64,000 nucleotides of DNA from Mesostigma viride (GCA_009746045.1 RPFO01000165.1:4894739-4958738), one strand, 5' to 3'. Counted from the first letter of the stretch, positions 41,228-52,972 are shown. Translations and numbers: made by a program. The notes: generated from the letters alone by a model not told the origin.

Positions 41228-41862
41228 TCATCACCGCGTCAGACCTCGTCTTGACACAAGTGGTGGGCAAGCGAGGTCAGCCGCCCCATGGAGTCTCCTT
41301 GGGTGCGAACAAAAAGCTCACCAAGGAGTGCCTAAAGGCGCTGAAGGAGGTGCCCTATGACGCGGAACACCCGGTCGTGAAGTGGCAAGATGCTGAATGC
41401 TCGAAGGGCATCGTCGGCATGGCGAAGGCATGCTGGGAAGGCATAACGCTGCAGGTCAAGAGTGGCAGCCGCAACCTCGTAGGGCAAGTCGTGTGTCATT
41501 GGGCGTCGGAGCGTGTGACATCCGCGGACGGTTGCACTGAAAGCCGGGACGGCAGGTACCATGGTCGTGTCGCTGTTGTCGACACGCAAAACGACATGGT
41601 AGCCATGTACTGGGGTGCCCGTTGGGAGGAGGACGCGGTTTCTTGCGTGCCTCTCCACGAGCTGGAGGCACAGATCTGCGGGTGCCCCGGTGTGGTCGTC
41701 CCTGCGTTGCAAGCGCCGGATATCACCCTGGCCGAGGCTCGATTGCGCGAGATGGTTCCACCCAGCGACGTTGTGGCGGAGAACAACAACTCAGGCGCCT
41801 CCCGGCGTCGGAAGCGAGCGCTCATCCTTGCCGATGACGATGACGACGACGACGACTGCTGA
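41161..41862 (+). CDS. Unrecognised 233-residue protein in 12.4-kb element
   Basis: The open frame begins with GTG at 41161 and has no early ATG, so it probably continues the preceding ORF after a shift or splice. It contains LVLTQVVGKRGQPPHGVSLG, KKLTKECLKALKEVPYDAEH, VGQVVCHWASERVTSADGC and YHGRVAVVDTQNDMVAMYWG. The tail is a basic patch (RRRKRA) and an Asp run, a typical nuclear protein ending. The composition suggests a small beta-barrel, possibly chromatin-reader-like (aromatic YWGARWEED), but this is speculation. Confidence 0.45.
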   Translation: MAPVEPDIAQWPHPPTTAAHTVIITASDLVLTQVVGKRGQPPHGVSLGANKKLTKECLKALKEVPYDAEHPVVKWQDAECSKGIVGMAKACWEGITLQVKSGSRNLVGQVVCHWASERVTSADGCTESRDGRYHGRVAVVDTQNDMVAMYWGARWEEDAVSCVPLHELEAQICGCPGVVVPALQAPDITLAEARLREMVPPSDVVAENNNSGASRRRKRALILADDDDDDDDC

Positions 41863-41867
41863 AGCGC

Positions 41868-42300
41868 AAGCAGCGTTGTTGTCATTGAGCTGCTCATGTG
41901 CTGCTGCTGCTGCTGTGCTGCCATGCTACTGCTGCTGCATTGCTGCCGTGCTGCTGTTGTGCTGTTGTGCTGATGTGTTGCTGCATTGCTGCCGTACGTG
42001 CCGCTGATGTATTGCTGTCGTGCTGCTGCCGTGCTGCTGTGTTGATGCACTGCTGCATTGCTGCCGTGCTGCTGAGCTAGTACTGCCTATTCGTGAATTT
42101 CCTATCAATGGACTATAGTCCACTGATAGGAAATTGAGGAATCGGCATACTAAGTTGCTGCTATGCTGACTTGTGCTCCTGCTATGCGGCCGTGTTGATG
42201 TGCTACAGTTGTGCTGCTGCTGTGCTACGGTCATGCTGCTGCTGTGTTGCTGGGCTGATGTGTTGTTGCATTGATGTAGTGGCTATTGTTCCGCTACTAC
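41868..42300. repeat. CTG-rich degenerate microsatellite with central palindrome
   Basis: Imperfect GCTGCTGTGCTGC-type repeats on either side of a 40-bp palindrome (42096-42135: AATTTCCTATCAATGGACTA and its complement, 19 of 20 pairs). The palindrome interrupts the repeat cleanly, as an inserted foldback sequence would. Confidence 0.85.
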
Positions 42301-42506
42301 AATTTGCTACTGATGCCGCTGCTGGTGCTTTTTTGCATGTCAGTGCCCGCTATGTTCACACCACTGTTGCCGCGGTTGGTATCGCGTGATTTCCACCGGT
42401 TGTGCGTTGACATGTGTTACTCAAGCATTTCCCCCTATATTTGGTAGCACGCGGTTCCGCGTTAGTTAGGTGCAGACAGCTGCATGTAGACAAACATCTT
42501 GTTTAA

Positions 42507-44393
42507 GGGGAGGGTCCCATAGAAATATATCAAAACTTACCCCCCCTAATAACTACAGAAATGCAACTGACAACCACTGAATGATGTTTGGGGACCATAA
42601 ACATGATGTTTGGGCATGCATACCACCACTTGTTGGGGGTACTACCCCCAGCCATACACCGGCTATGAGCTAAAAATAGAAAAAAACGCTGTCCGGGGCA
42701 CATCTTGCCCAGAACAGTGGGAGAACCAGTTGCATGAAAGAAGCACACCCCATATAAAAATGTCATGGGACATTGTTTCTACCTAATTGGATCAACAAAA
42801 TCAGCACATCCCTTTGAGTTATTAATTTTTGGGCCAAAAATACGCTTTTTTAGGCGGGGCGTCCCCATACACACTCATAACACATCAATTAGGCCTGAAA
42901 AGCACAAGTCAAATTCTGTCATGACCATAGAAGGCACTGTCAAAGTTTGGTGGCATTCTGAGCTCAGCTGTAGCAGTTATTAATTTTGGCAGTTGGCCAC
43001 CTGTGCAGACGCTAAGGAAGGCATTAGTGAGGGCACACTAACACTTCCTATGCCATCCAAAAGGCTCCTGACCATGCCCAATTCGACCACAATGTACAAG
43101 GAGGTGGCTGGGCACGTCATGTGCCCTTGCCTTACCTCGACACGGGCAACCTGTTGCGTGCGTGCACAACAATGAGGCAGGTAGCTCTACATGCCTAGCC
43201 AACACTTCTAAAGCATATTCCAGGTTTATGGTGTGGGCATCATCCCAAAACCAAGCTCAAACACACCCTAGAAAGCCATATCCACTAATTGCCCAACAAG
43301 GGTAACAACAGACAGTCCACAGAGAAAGCAGAATTATCATACATGCTGCTTGCCAAGGCTTCTTACCATGGTTACCTTGCCTTGCTAGCATATGAATTAG
43401 GGCTCTCCCATTTTAGTGGGAGAAAGGCCAACAACACAACGATAACCCCTACCTACGTGTAGTTCCACCCATGCAGTATGCCCCTCAGAAAAACCACTGC
43501 CACCTTTCTTTCCAGCGCAATTGTTTGCCATGAAACAAACTCAAGCTTGTGAGCCTCTAACCACAATGAAGCCTCTGCTAAGAAAGGCCGCGTCAATATT
43601 CACACAAAACTGAGTGCTGTTAGCAATCTCCTTCCAAGAAACCACTCAGCAAATCCCTGACAACTTGACGATATGCCACGGTCACGCTTTGACACATCCC
43701 AGCCATGCAACGTATATAAAAACCACTGAAAGGTGCCAGGAATCTGGCGATGCGCAGCACGGAATGGCATTATACCTGGCGCTAACTGCACGGAAAGAAG
43801 CCGAAAACTTGCGTTGATAACCCATAAAGGAAGCGAAACATTCATAGGGTCACGTTGATCACACGATCGTACCATTACCGGAATTGTCCTTCGCCCAGCG
43901 GCGCAAGAAAGAACAACCTTCCATGGAATAATAAGACGCGCATCCCGCGAGCCTGGAGAGTGTCTTACCGATCATGACGGAAATCTTGCCGAAACCCAGC
44001 AAATTTTTTAAAGCTTTACCAATAACGATTTAAACGCATCCTTGACGCTAGGTAAAGCCCATAAAACCTGACAATCACCGCCGCCAGTGTGCATTCTAAT
44101 TTATTCCTCTCGACGAAAACATCAGATTGGACCCCCGTGGCGATGGTCATCAATAAAATCATCGACACTGCAAAAAACGCGAACTCCGCTACGAAGTAGT
44201 ATCATTTACTCATCGTCCTTAAGATTCGCTCAGTTTCTCTGCATTCCGCGAGCTATCTTTTTCTACTCTGCCTGAAAGCACGTCGCCATGGCCAGCTCCG
44301 GTAGGGGTGCGCGCCCCGTGCACCACTTTTTCACGGTACGGACGGGTACCGCGAATTTTTCGGCGCCAAAATATTCGCGCCGGGACCGTCCCC
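42507..44393. mobile_element. TTAA-flanked non-autonomous DNA transposon 2
   Basis: TTAA at 42503-42506 and 44394-44397; inverted ends GGGGAGGGTCCC (left) and GGGGACGGTCCC (right, read inward). The 1.9-kb interior shows no transposase. Its size and TTAA target match the element at 2045-3763, but the termini differ, so they belong to different families. It is nested in the 12.4-kb element. Short minus-strand ORFs (such as 43600-43875) have no recognised domain. Confidence 0.8.
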
Positions 44394-44397
44394 TTAA

Positions 44398-45052
44398 GTC
44401 CGTCAATTAACTGTTCTTGACGCATCATGGTCCAAGTCGACCGACCTGTAGGGACCAGTAGAGCAACTGTCTAGGAGAAAGAGCGTGATAGCTGCAGAAG
44501 CCGCGTGACAGCCGCCGTGGCTGTACCTGTAGTACGACCTGCATATATATGGATACTGTATTTGGATACTGGGTTGTTTATCAATTCTGGTTTTGATTTA
44601 TTTAGTGTACCTGGTGTTGGCATGCCAACTCAGTGCTAAACTACTTTATGCACAATGATGCAACTTGATGCTATAGTGACGTGCCACGATGTAACTTTAT
44701 TAACTTCACCATTACATAGTCATGGGGTCAATAGGATTGCTCATTATGCCATGTTAACATGAACCATGGGTTACGTAATTATTAGTGAAAACAGTAATCA
44801 TGATGCTCCACTTGAAGTCTCCAACATGGTCATGTTTGGAATTTTATTGATCATATTTACAATATATGAAAAGAGACAACAAACGTGGAAGCATGGCACG
44901 CCGAGGCCGATAATATATGTGTGAAATATGAAAAGAGACAACATCTTTGGCAAGCATGATCATATCATGCTTGCCAAACATATGAATGATATTGACCATG
45001 TCCAGAAACCATGTTTGCCAATGGTGCATTTAGGATACATTTGAAGCCGTGC
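44398..45052. other. Non-coding right arm of 12.4-kb element
   Basis: AT-rich, no gene. It contains a perfect hairpin at 44946-44978 (TTTGGCAAGCATGAT, 3-nt loop, complement) and a repeated GAAAAGAGACAACA (44868 and 44932). Confidence 0.6.
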
Positions 45053-45081
45053 AAATGTATCCTAATCCGGTAAAACCACCC
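45053..45081 (-). repeat. Right TIR of 12.4-kb element
   Basis: Perfect inverse complement of 32719-32747. Its inner half GGATACATTT is repeated in inverse orientation at 45032-45041, giving a subterminal palindrome. Confidence 0.9.
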
Positions 45082-46240
45082 TTTTCGTCGTGGTCGTAAC
45101 ACTGTCATGGCTGTATTTGTCGCGCGCCAGCTGATGGAGGAGGTGCGTCGCATTTGCCCTGACGGTTTGCCGCTAGTCTTCATTTTTGTTGACTATATCA
45201 AGGCCTTCGACACGGACCTCTTGGAGGCTCTTTTGTCCATCGGCTAGCTCTGGACCGCGTGCCCCCAGCGTTTATTGCTGCCATTCGCCGGCTGTATGAG
45301 GGCCGGCTCACAGGCAGTAGTGCGGACTGCGGAAGGCACCACCCCACCATTTCCCCTTCACCACGGGGTGTGGCAAGGTTGTGTCCTGTCCCCTTACCTC
45401 TTCATTATTGTCGTGGATCACGTCATGCGCCAGGCACGTGCACGCTTTACTGCTCGGGGATGGGGTTCGAGCCCGGCTTGGATATCCTAACGAGCGCGCG
45501 CGAACACGGCGCCGGCAGCGGTGCAGCCCTGGTTATCGCCTGTCCAACCTGATTTATGAGATGATACCACCCTCATCGAGCGCCCCGAGCACATTCAGAC
45601 CTGGCTGGACTGTCTGGGCCTGGAGGCGCGGGCGGTGGGGTTGGAGATTAGTGTCAAAACTGAGGCGATGGTGATAGCCGATTGGGGCTACCAGTCGCCC
45701 GCCGCTGCCGCATCTGCTAGACGGGAAGGAGGTCGAGTTCCGTGATCGCTTTTAATTCAAACTGGTGGGGAGCATGCTACTTGACCCCGCCGACGATGAC
45801 ATGGACATCCGCATCGGCCTGGCCTGGGCTAGGCATCGTTCGCTCAAAACCTACTGGCACTCGAAGGCCCTGGGCGAGCACCGCAAGCGCATGCTCCTCA
45901 ACTTGGTCCTGGTCCTCACGGTGCTCACCTATGGCGCCGAGGCATGGACGCTCACGGACACCCTGGCCGCCAAGCTAGACGGCACGGTTTACAGGATCCT
46001 CCACCAGGCCCTGAACGTAGGGTTTTCCACACATAGGTCATTATTATAGAGTCTTTGTACCAGGGTATGCCTCGCATTTCGGACGAGATTAGACAACGTA
46101 GGATAGCATTCGTAGGACATCTTGCTCGTACTAGTCAGGTAGTAGACACCGACCTCGGTCTGGCCCGCCCCCATGCAGCGGCTTTTCCAGCCTGGGCGGC
46201 ATATCCTAACCTGGCCTGCCCCCAAGGACATTCCTAAAAA
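45082..46240 (+). pseudogene. LINE reverse transcriptase, C-terminal part
   Basis: Continues from 32718. RT blocks read RRGRNTVMAVFVARQLMEEV, FIFVDYIKAFDTDLLEAL, HHGVWQGCVLSPYLFIIVVD and, at the catalytic site near 45555, IYADDTTLIE only if one base is supplied (the given frame reads LIYEMIPPSSS). Then WLDCLGLEARAVGLEISVK and LAWARHRSLKTYWHSKALGE, TVLTYGAEAWTLTD, and the C-terminal IRQRRIAFVGHLARTSQ typical of CR1/L2-like LINEs. Several shifts and a TAG near 45245 make it inactive. Confidence 0.85.
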
Positions 46241-46269
46241 GATAGGTAAACATGCCGTGAACTCAGTAC

Positions 46270-47460
46270 ACACAGATGTTGTTGGCCGACCTACTGGTCC
46301 CAGCTAAGTTTGAACATCGTATTCACTCCCTCTCAGTCTTGCTTGGACTGCTATGCAGCACAAGAAGAGGTGGAAGACGATTGTCACGGCTCACACGCCA
46401 GCCCCTGTGGGCAAGCCCCCTCCCACCAGGAGGAAGGGGCGCTTTGCTGAGTAAAGTAGTAAGGGGTTTTCTAGATTAGCTTAGAGTTAGCTTCGTTCGG
46501 TTTCGCAGCTTCGCCCACCTCCACCCATCCAGCAACCTGGATTATGTGCTACATGATGATCTCCCGACGGAGTCATGTCATAATTTAGTTTAATTTAGTT
46601 TAATGCTCCCCACAGTTTGAACACCGTATTTCCTCCCTCTCTCTTGCTTGGGGCTGCTATGCCGAACAAGAAGAGGTGGCAGACCATTGTCCAAGCCCAC
46701 ACGCCAGCATAATTATAACCGTAAACCGTCCATGGGCATCAATGAGCCCCTCAGTGTGGGCAACCACCCCCGCGCCCCCCAAGAGGAAGGGGAGCTTTGC
46801 TGAGTAGAGTAGTTAGAATTTTCTATATATTAGTTAGATTAGAGTTAGCTTTGTTAGGTTTAGTCGCGGCTTCGCTCACCTCCATCCACCAAGCAAGGAA
46901 TACGTCGGTGCTCATATATATATGATCTCCCCACGGAGTCATGGTATGATTTAATTCATATTCATGCGCCCGGTCGACACCGCCCTTGGTCTGGCCGGCC
47001 CCCAGCGGCTTGGCCAACCAAGGCGGCATATTTTGACCTGGCCTGGCCCCAAGGACATTCCTAAAAAGGTAGGGAAACATGCCACGAACTACACCCAGAT
47101 GTTGATGGCCGACCTAGTGGTCCCAGCCCAGTTTGAACACCGCATCCACTCTCTCTCCCTTCTTTGGACTGCCACGCAGAACAAGACGCGGTGGCAGAAG
47201 ATTGTCAAGGCTCACACGCCAGCCCCTGTGGGCAAGCCACCTCCCCCCAAGAGGAGGAGGCGTTTTGATAAGCAGTGTAGTTAGGATTTTCTAGACTAGA
47301 TAGCTTAGAGTAAGGTTAGTTCGATTACGCGGCTTCCTCCACTCCACCCATCCATCAAGGAATATGTGCTACATGATCTCCCCACGGAGTCATGTTATAA
47401 TTTCATTTATATTCATGCTCCCCACGGAGACTGTATGTCATAATTTAAGTGAATTTAATA
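46270..47460 (+). repeat. Three tandem copies of a LINE 3' end
   Basis: Copies at about 46270-46615, 46616-46965 and 46966-47460 each contain TTTGAACANCGNAT, then AAGAGGTGG/ACGCGGTGGCAGA, ACACGCCAGC, an AAGAGGAAGG-type basic end, TTTTCTAGATTAG and a tail with CTCCCCACGGAGTCATG then TATAATTT. The third copy extends furthest upstream. The first is the natural end of the LINE at 45082. Head-to-tail 3' ends suggest repeated truncated insertions into the tail, or unequal crossing over. Confidence 0.75.
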
Positions 47461-48954
47461 TGGGGGCGTTGCTTGAGAAAATTCTTGTCGTGCTTCAGGC
47501 CTACTTTTGGTATTTTTGTGTACTTGTCACGAAGGAATTTGCCATATCTGTTGTAGTCAAGGCCGACATCAAAAAACTTGGGATAGCAAATTAGTGATCG
47601 TAGCAAAAAGTGCCCTACCACGAGGAAAGCTGGGTCGCAAAAGGTACAATTCGTCACCAGGGATTCGCGTGCCGTCACCGATCACACTACTAAACTGGCC
47701 CAAGGCAGCTTAACGTCGCAGGTCTGATGGGATGCTGTGTGTTCTGCCTGGTATGAACGAATCATGCTGGCATCCACAAAACTTGTCATATATAAACCGT
47801 GTCCACGAGTCATGTGCTTACGTCTTTTCCCTGCCAAACTGGGCAGAACGTGGCCGGACCAAAAACCACTCTTGCACATCCTGGTTCTGCCCTCCTCACC
47901 CGACACCCGTCCACAGCCTGGAAGCCATCTTTATTTTCTTTCAGTGAGGCAGCAAGCCGTTGCACGATACCACGGCAAAGTTTTGCCACGACGCGCGCTT
48001 TGCTGTGCTCATACGGTGCTCAGGTCGGCTGATGCATAAGGTAGGTTGAATTGCGCCGGAGAACTGGATTTCTGGGTCATCATTAGTTACTTGCTGCCAA
48101 GGCGCAAAGGCGCGCCTGTATCGCCGCGTGCCTTGGTTTGGGATATAGGCTGCCAGTCTACAACAGGAATCATTGCTCGAAGTCGTCCTTGTCATGGAGG
48201 CATTTAGGCGTTTGAAAGCTCGTTCCTTGAGATCCTGATAATTTGCAGCAGCATAACTAGAGCAGTCTGGTGGCGGATCATTGACGTCTGTGTTGTAAGT
48301 TTGTTTCTACATTTACAAACATGTTACATTACTGGCACGTGGGTTTTGCTCCATTGCCATTATTCACAACGGAAGTGGGGGGAAATTCGTTGCGTGCGAT
48401 TTACGCGCACGACTTGACAAGCTGATTAGGAAGCCTTAGGGCATGCGAGTATTATATGGAAAGTATATACTCCACGACCGAGCGAGTTCCTACTCTACTC
48501 CATCGTCCCCAAAGTTACACCCGTTGGTCGACGTGTCGCGAAGCCGCCGAGAAATCCTGCTCAATGCGGTCACCGCGTTCGGCACCCGGCCGGTGGGGAG
48601 CCATGCCGCTGAGTCTAGGACCCCGCGCGACCAGTCAGCTATCAGATTTTCCGTTTAGGGTTGCAGTTGTGCTATCAGATTTTCCGCAGCTTTTAATGGT
48701 TTTCCTTACGCTGTGTATGCCATGCGTCCTAAAGCTGCCCAGACTTGATCGGGAAGTTTTCTGGCTTTGCTGCGCTTCCTTGATTGAGTTTTCACATGTT
48801 AGACATTCTCTATTGTGTAGTCAAGGACCCTAGCTGCCTGGGAGCGGCATCACTAGCGTCAGGACATGGTACCTGCTCGCAATGGTTAAAGAGTTGGTGG
48901 TTGTTTTCTTCAAGCATGTACCAATTGTTTTTCGTGGTTCTGCCCCATTTGGAG
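47461..48954. other. No gene recognised
   Basis: About 1.5 kb with only short open frames and no known motif or clear repeat boundary. A pyrimidine-rich stretch starts near 48985. Confidence 0.5.
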
Positions 48955-49285
48955 GGGGCAAGCTTAGGAATGTGCTTATGGTTTTCTTTTCTTTCTTTCT
49001 TCCTTTCTTTATATTTTCCCTTTTAATTTATACGTTCTTACTTTTAACCCCTTCGTGTGTGATTGTGTGTGTGTGTTCTCTTTTTCATTCTTAGGTTTGG
49101 TTTGGTTTTTTCTATAAACTTTTTTGGTTTGTTACCATCTGGACATCTTCCTCCATGCAGGTCTTCCTACAGATACCCACGCGGCTCCCGCGGTCTTCGC
49201 GTCGTTCCTCTCAGACAACTGCCCTAGTCCTTCCACGGCGTTGGATCGCCATGCGACCATGAATAGTTGTCTCACTTAATATTAT
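48955..49285 (+). repeat. Left arm of long inverted repeat
   Basis: Pairs with 49600-49940. In order it shows a CTTT-rich run, TTTTAACCCCTTCGTGTGTG, TCTATAAAC, CTTCCTACAGATACCCACGC, CTAGTCCTTCCACGGCG, GGATCGCCATGCG and ATAGTTGTCT. Arms of about 330 bp with a spacer of about 315 bp suggest a foldback transposon or two inverted copies of one dispersed repeat. Confidence 0.85.
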
Positions 49286-49599
49286 GGTGTCCCTCATGCC
49301 ATGGTGCACCAAGCATGCAGGGTGGCATCAATAAATTGATGTAATATGGGCAAAATAGGTCAGAATGATCTGTAACTTGACCAGTGCGGGCGAGCTTTAT
49401 GATTAATTACACTTGTTTTGGTCCAGTTTGTGGTGGGCAGGGGCGTCTTTGGACTTTGGAATTGGAGTGGTGTTCAAGTGATCAAAACTGCTTTTACGGG
49501 TCATTTTTCGTTTGCACATGGCCACATTTCAATGTGAGTAAACGTGGTCAGAATGAGCTGAAAATTGGGGTCTGTGTGATTGCAACCCTGGGCCAGTTT

Positions 49600-49940
49600 T
49601 GAAGACAACTATTCCTGGACGCATGGCGATCCACCGCCGTGGAAGGACTAGGGTAGTCTGAGAGGAAAGACGCGAAGACCGTGGGAGCCGCGTGGCTATC
49701 TGTAGGAAGACCTGCATGGAGGGAGACAGATGGTAATAAACCAAAAAGGTTTATAGAGAAAAACAACAACCAAAACTAAGAAGGGAAAAAGAGAACACAG
49801 ACACACAGACACGAAGGGGTTAAAAGAAAAAGTAAGAAACTGAACTAAAAGGGAAAAGGACAAAAGAAAAAGAAAGAAAAGAAAATGTAAATAATATTAA
49901 TAATAATGACAATAATAAAGAAAGAAAAAGTAAAGGGTGT
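49600..49940 (-). repeat. Right arm of long inverted repeat
   Basis: Inverse copy of 48955-49285 with moderate divergence (for example ACCGTGGGAGCCGCG for CCGCGGGAGCCGCG). A related fragment at 33022-33125 lies in the 12.4-kb element. Confidence 0.85.
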
Positions 49941-51021
49941 CAGCCCTTAGCGTTTCCTATCATCCGGTGAGACCGCCGGTCGAGGGACCGCCATATGCCG
50001 CCTTGTGCTGGTTGAATTTGCGGCCGTGATTAATTAATCTCTGCGGCAAGTGTCTCCACCTCCTCCGCGTGTGTGGCAGTATATGCTTGTGAAGCCGCTC
50101 ATGATCAACGTACGGGTACAGGGCGATCCCGGATCGGCCGCTCCCCGCGGCGCGCGGCGGGCCTGCATGTGCTAGCGCCAGCCGGGCGCGGCGACTGACC
50201 ACCCAGGCATCGCGCCGGGCGGGTTAAATAGTGGGGGGCGCATGGGCGGGCGCGGGGTTGCTCAGGGAGCAGCTGAAAGCCATTGAAGATCCACTGATCG
50301 CATGAACAGTAAATTAGCATAAAATAAGTACTGATATATATATATGAACGACTCGAACACGCGGACAAGATAACGGCATGCAGGCTCGAGCTACCATGGT
50401 CCGGATTCTCCCGATTTCTGGCCTGCGCTGGTTGTCTCCTTGATATAGAAAATACTGCACGTGGCGGTGGCTGGCGGAAAAAAAAAAAACAGGCACGTGG
50501 CGGTGCCGGGCTAATAGATTCAATCGGCACGCCAATGCATGCTAATGATCGGCAGCACTGAGCTAGGTTATCAAGGAGACAGGTCTTTGCTATGTAAATG
50601 ACTGATGACCCCCTGAGGTTGATGAGGACACAACGTGTCGCGCGCCATGCTGTGATCAGACATGCAATTAACACGCACGCAGACCAGTTGCATCATGCGG
50701 TTACCAGTGTGAGCCAATTCGGCAATACGGCAATACGGCAAAACCTCGGCGTATTGCGTATTTCGTATTATACGCGTATTATACGCGTATTATACGCGTA
50801 TTATACGCCATGGGAGTCAATGTAGCACATATCCCTGAGAACGGCGGATAAAAAAAATGGCTGACGGCGGTATGGCTGACGGCGGAGCTCAGATCTTTTG
50901 CGTCTGAGCCCCAAATTCGGTCAGACCATTTGCATTCGATGCGCTTTTTTCAGACGCACACGCCAGTATAATCGGTTACGGCTGAAACGCAGTATTGCCA
51001 AAGTTACGCACGTGACCAGCT
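49941..51021. other. Non-coding, with 11-bp palindromic repeat
   Basis: No gene recognised. Positions 50765-50808 hold four tandem copies of the 11-mer CGTATTATACG, itself palindromic apart from its central base, preceded by three CAATACGG-like units (50722-50745). The stretch from about 50820 may be the 5' UTR of the LINE ORF1 that follows. Confidence 0.6.
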
Positions 51022-52394
51022 ATGACGACTACCAAAGCAAAACGAGGGCTGGAAAAGGAGCTGGCACAGCTTCCCAGCGCCCAGCCCAACCCTCTCGCCC
51101 TCGCCATTGTTCAGCCGACAGGCTTACCCGCCAAACCCTCGCCAAGCGCCTCGCCTGAGCCCAAGAAACCCTGCCACGATCGAAAATTTAGCGAGTTCCT
51201 CCCCGGCGACCGACGCTTCGCCTTCACCCGGTGGCAAGAATTGTCGCCGCAGGCATGCATCGAGGTTCTCCAGTTCCTCGAACAGGAGCGGAAGCTCTTC
51301 GTGCCCAAGGTGGGGGCGGCTATCGACTACAATGGAGACATGTCCTGGCTCTATGCTTTGGACGAAGTAGAACAACGCCTGATTATCCTGACCAGCCAAT
51401 TCCAGATCCGCCTCGGCGACATCACCAGAACGCTCCGCAGTACCCCAGCCCCCGCACAGCCGGCAGCCCCATCGGCTTCCTCCCTCGGCAAGGATGACAT
51501 CCGCGCAGTGCTGGAGGAGCACGTGACCTGGCCGCTGGCCGAGCAGCTGACATCGCTGAACACCACGCTCAACAAGGTCGAGGCCCGGGTCTCCAACGTG
51601 GAAACCAAGGTCGTCCACAAGCTACAACCCCAGTTCACGGCGCTACACACCACGGCGCAGGCTTCGGAAACGCATGCTGCACTTGTCTCTCGCCTTAACC
51701 AGGTGGAGGGCAAGTGTGGCGTGCTCCTGAAGAAGCTTGAGGCCATCACCGCCCACACCGAGGCCCTGGCCACACAGGTCCCCAAGATAGCGGAGCAGAC
51801 GGCCACCATTGCATCCCAGCCACCCCGGCAGGATGCTGGCGGCCTCCCGCCGCTCTCCTACGCGGACCTGCTGCGGTCAGCGACCGCCTCCACCACCGAC
51901 GCCATCGCCACAAAGCTCCAGGAGCTGGAGGACCACCGCCAGGCCCAGCAACGGGAGGTCACCGACCGCGCCCGCCGCGAGTGCCGAGTGGTGCTACGTC
52001 GCTTCCCCCAGAAGCCAGGTGAGACGTCAACCTCTCTTGCTGACGAGCTCAAGAACCAGCTTCTTACCCTCATGGGCCTGGTAGGTGAGGTAGAACTGCG
52101 TGGGTGCCACCGCCTCCCCCACTCACGGGACAAGGCGGCCCCCCCACCAGTCCTACTCACCTTCCCCTCCCCTGCATGAGGAGAAGCAGCGGTTCCTCTC
52201 AGACTCGTCGCAAGCGGTTGCACGACCTCACCTGGACGCTGGATGACGACCTCACCCCCGCTCAGCAACAGCAGCGACGGGACCTGTGGCAGGAATACCT
52301 CCGCCATAAGCAGGACCCCCAGAAGCCCAAGGTGTACTGGAGGGGCGGGGAGCTGATGATCAACCACAAGATGTGGACGCCCCCAGCGGGCTAG
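51022..52394 (+). pseudogene. LINE ORF1-like nucleic-acid chaperone, no ORF2 follows
   Basis: ATG 51022. A Pro-rich head is followed by an N-terminal domain (FSEFLPGDRRFAFTRWQELS), a long heptad coiled coil (about residues 175-260: LTSLNTTLNKVEARVSNVET) and an RRM-like end (CRVVLRRFPQKPGET, then VELRGCHRLPHS). Frame changes at 52170-52240 lead to DLTWTLDDDLTPAQQQQRRD and KVYWRGGELMINHKMWTPP, stopping at TAG 52392-52394. Coiled coil, RRM and a C-terminal DLTP-Q--R block are the layout of L1-type ORF1p, an RNA-binding trimer. No RT follows; the element goes straight into a 3' UTR, so it is ORF1-only, like mammalian HAL1. Confidence 0.7.
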
Positions 52395-52817
52395 AATAGC
52401 AATAGCCCTAGCTTGTAACCATTGGCGTCACTGCCGCTAAGGCAGCCATGCCTAGAATGTTGCCTATAGCTGTGCCAACACACCTAGTCACGTGCCGCCA
52501 ACGCACGGTACACAACCAGCCATAGCCTTAGCCTAGTCCTAGTACAGCCATGCTACGCCCTGGCTATGTTCAGATTACTTGCCCACGCTCCTTGCTATGA
52601 TATGCTCACATGGGTCTTATTGCACCCACAGTTTGCCGGATCGTTAGCCTGTCCTTTTAGCTAGCCGCGCCCGATTGCAGCTGTGGCATGCCTTTGGCAT
52701 GAAGGAGACTGGGGGTCTCTGCCCTTTCTCCTGTAGTGCACACACAGGGATTAAAAGCACTTCGGTGCTCCGTGACTCCCCAACGGGAGCACGAGTTTAA
52801 TTAATTAATTAATTAAG
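52395..52817 (+). other. 3' UTR and TTAA-type tail of ORF1-only LINE
   Basis: Non-coding. It ends AGCACGAG then TTTAATTAATTAATTAATTA (52797-52816), a short-unit tail as many non-poly(A) LINEs have. A small hairpin, AGCACTTCGGTGCT, lies at 52757-52770. Confidence 0.6.
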
Positions 52818-52941
52818 TAGCTTCCATCATCATTCCGTCATCATTCCGTCATCGCGACTAGGAGAAGTGCACCACCCTTATGCTGGCATCTGCCACCCCC
52901 TATAGTGACCCTATAGTGACCGCGGCCTAGGATGGGTCTCA

Positions 52942-52972
52942 CCCTAAGCCCTAAACCCTAAAACCCTAAACC
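52942..52972 (-). repeat. Interstitial telomere-like repeats
   Basis: CCCTAAG, CCCTAAA, CCCTAAAA, CCCTAAA, CC: four degenerate units of the plant/green-algal telomere (TTTAGGG, with one TTTTAGGG spacing). Confidence 0.7.

Noticed and set aside
44946-44978. Rho-independent terminator
   Set aside because: A strong hairpin, but no T-run follows and the setting is a eukaryotic transposon arm.
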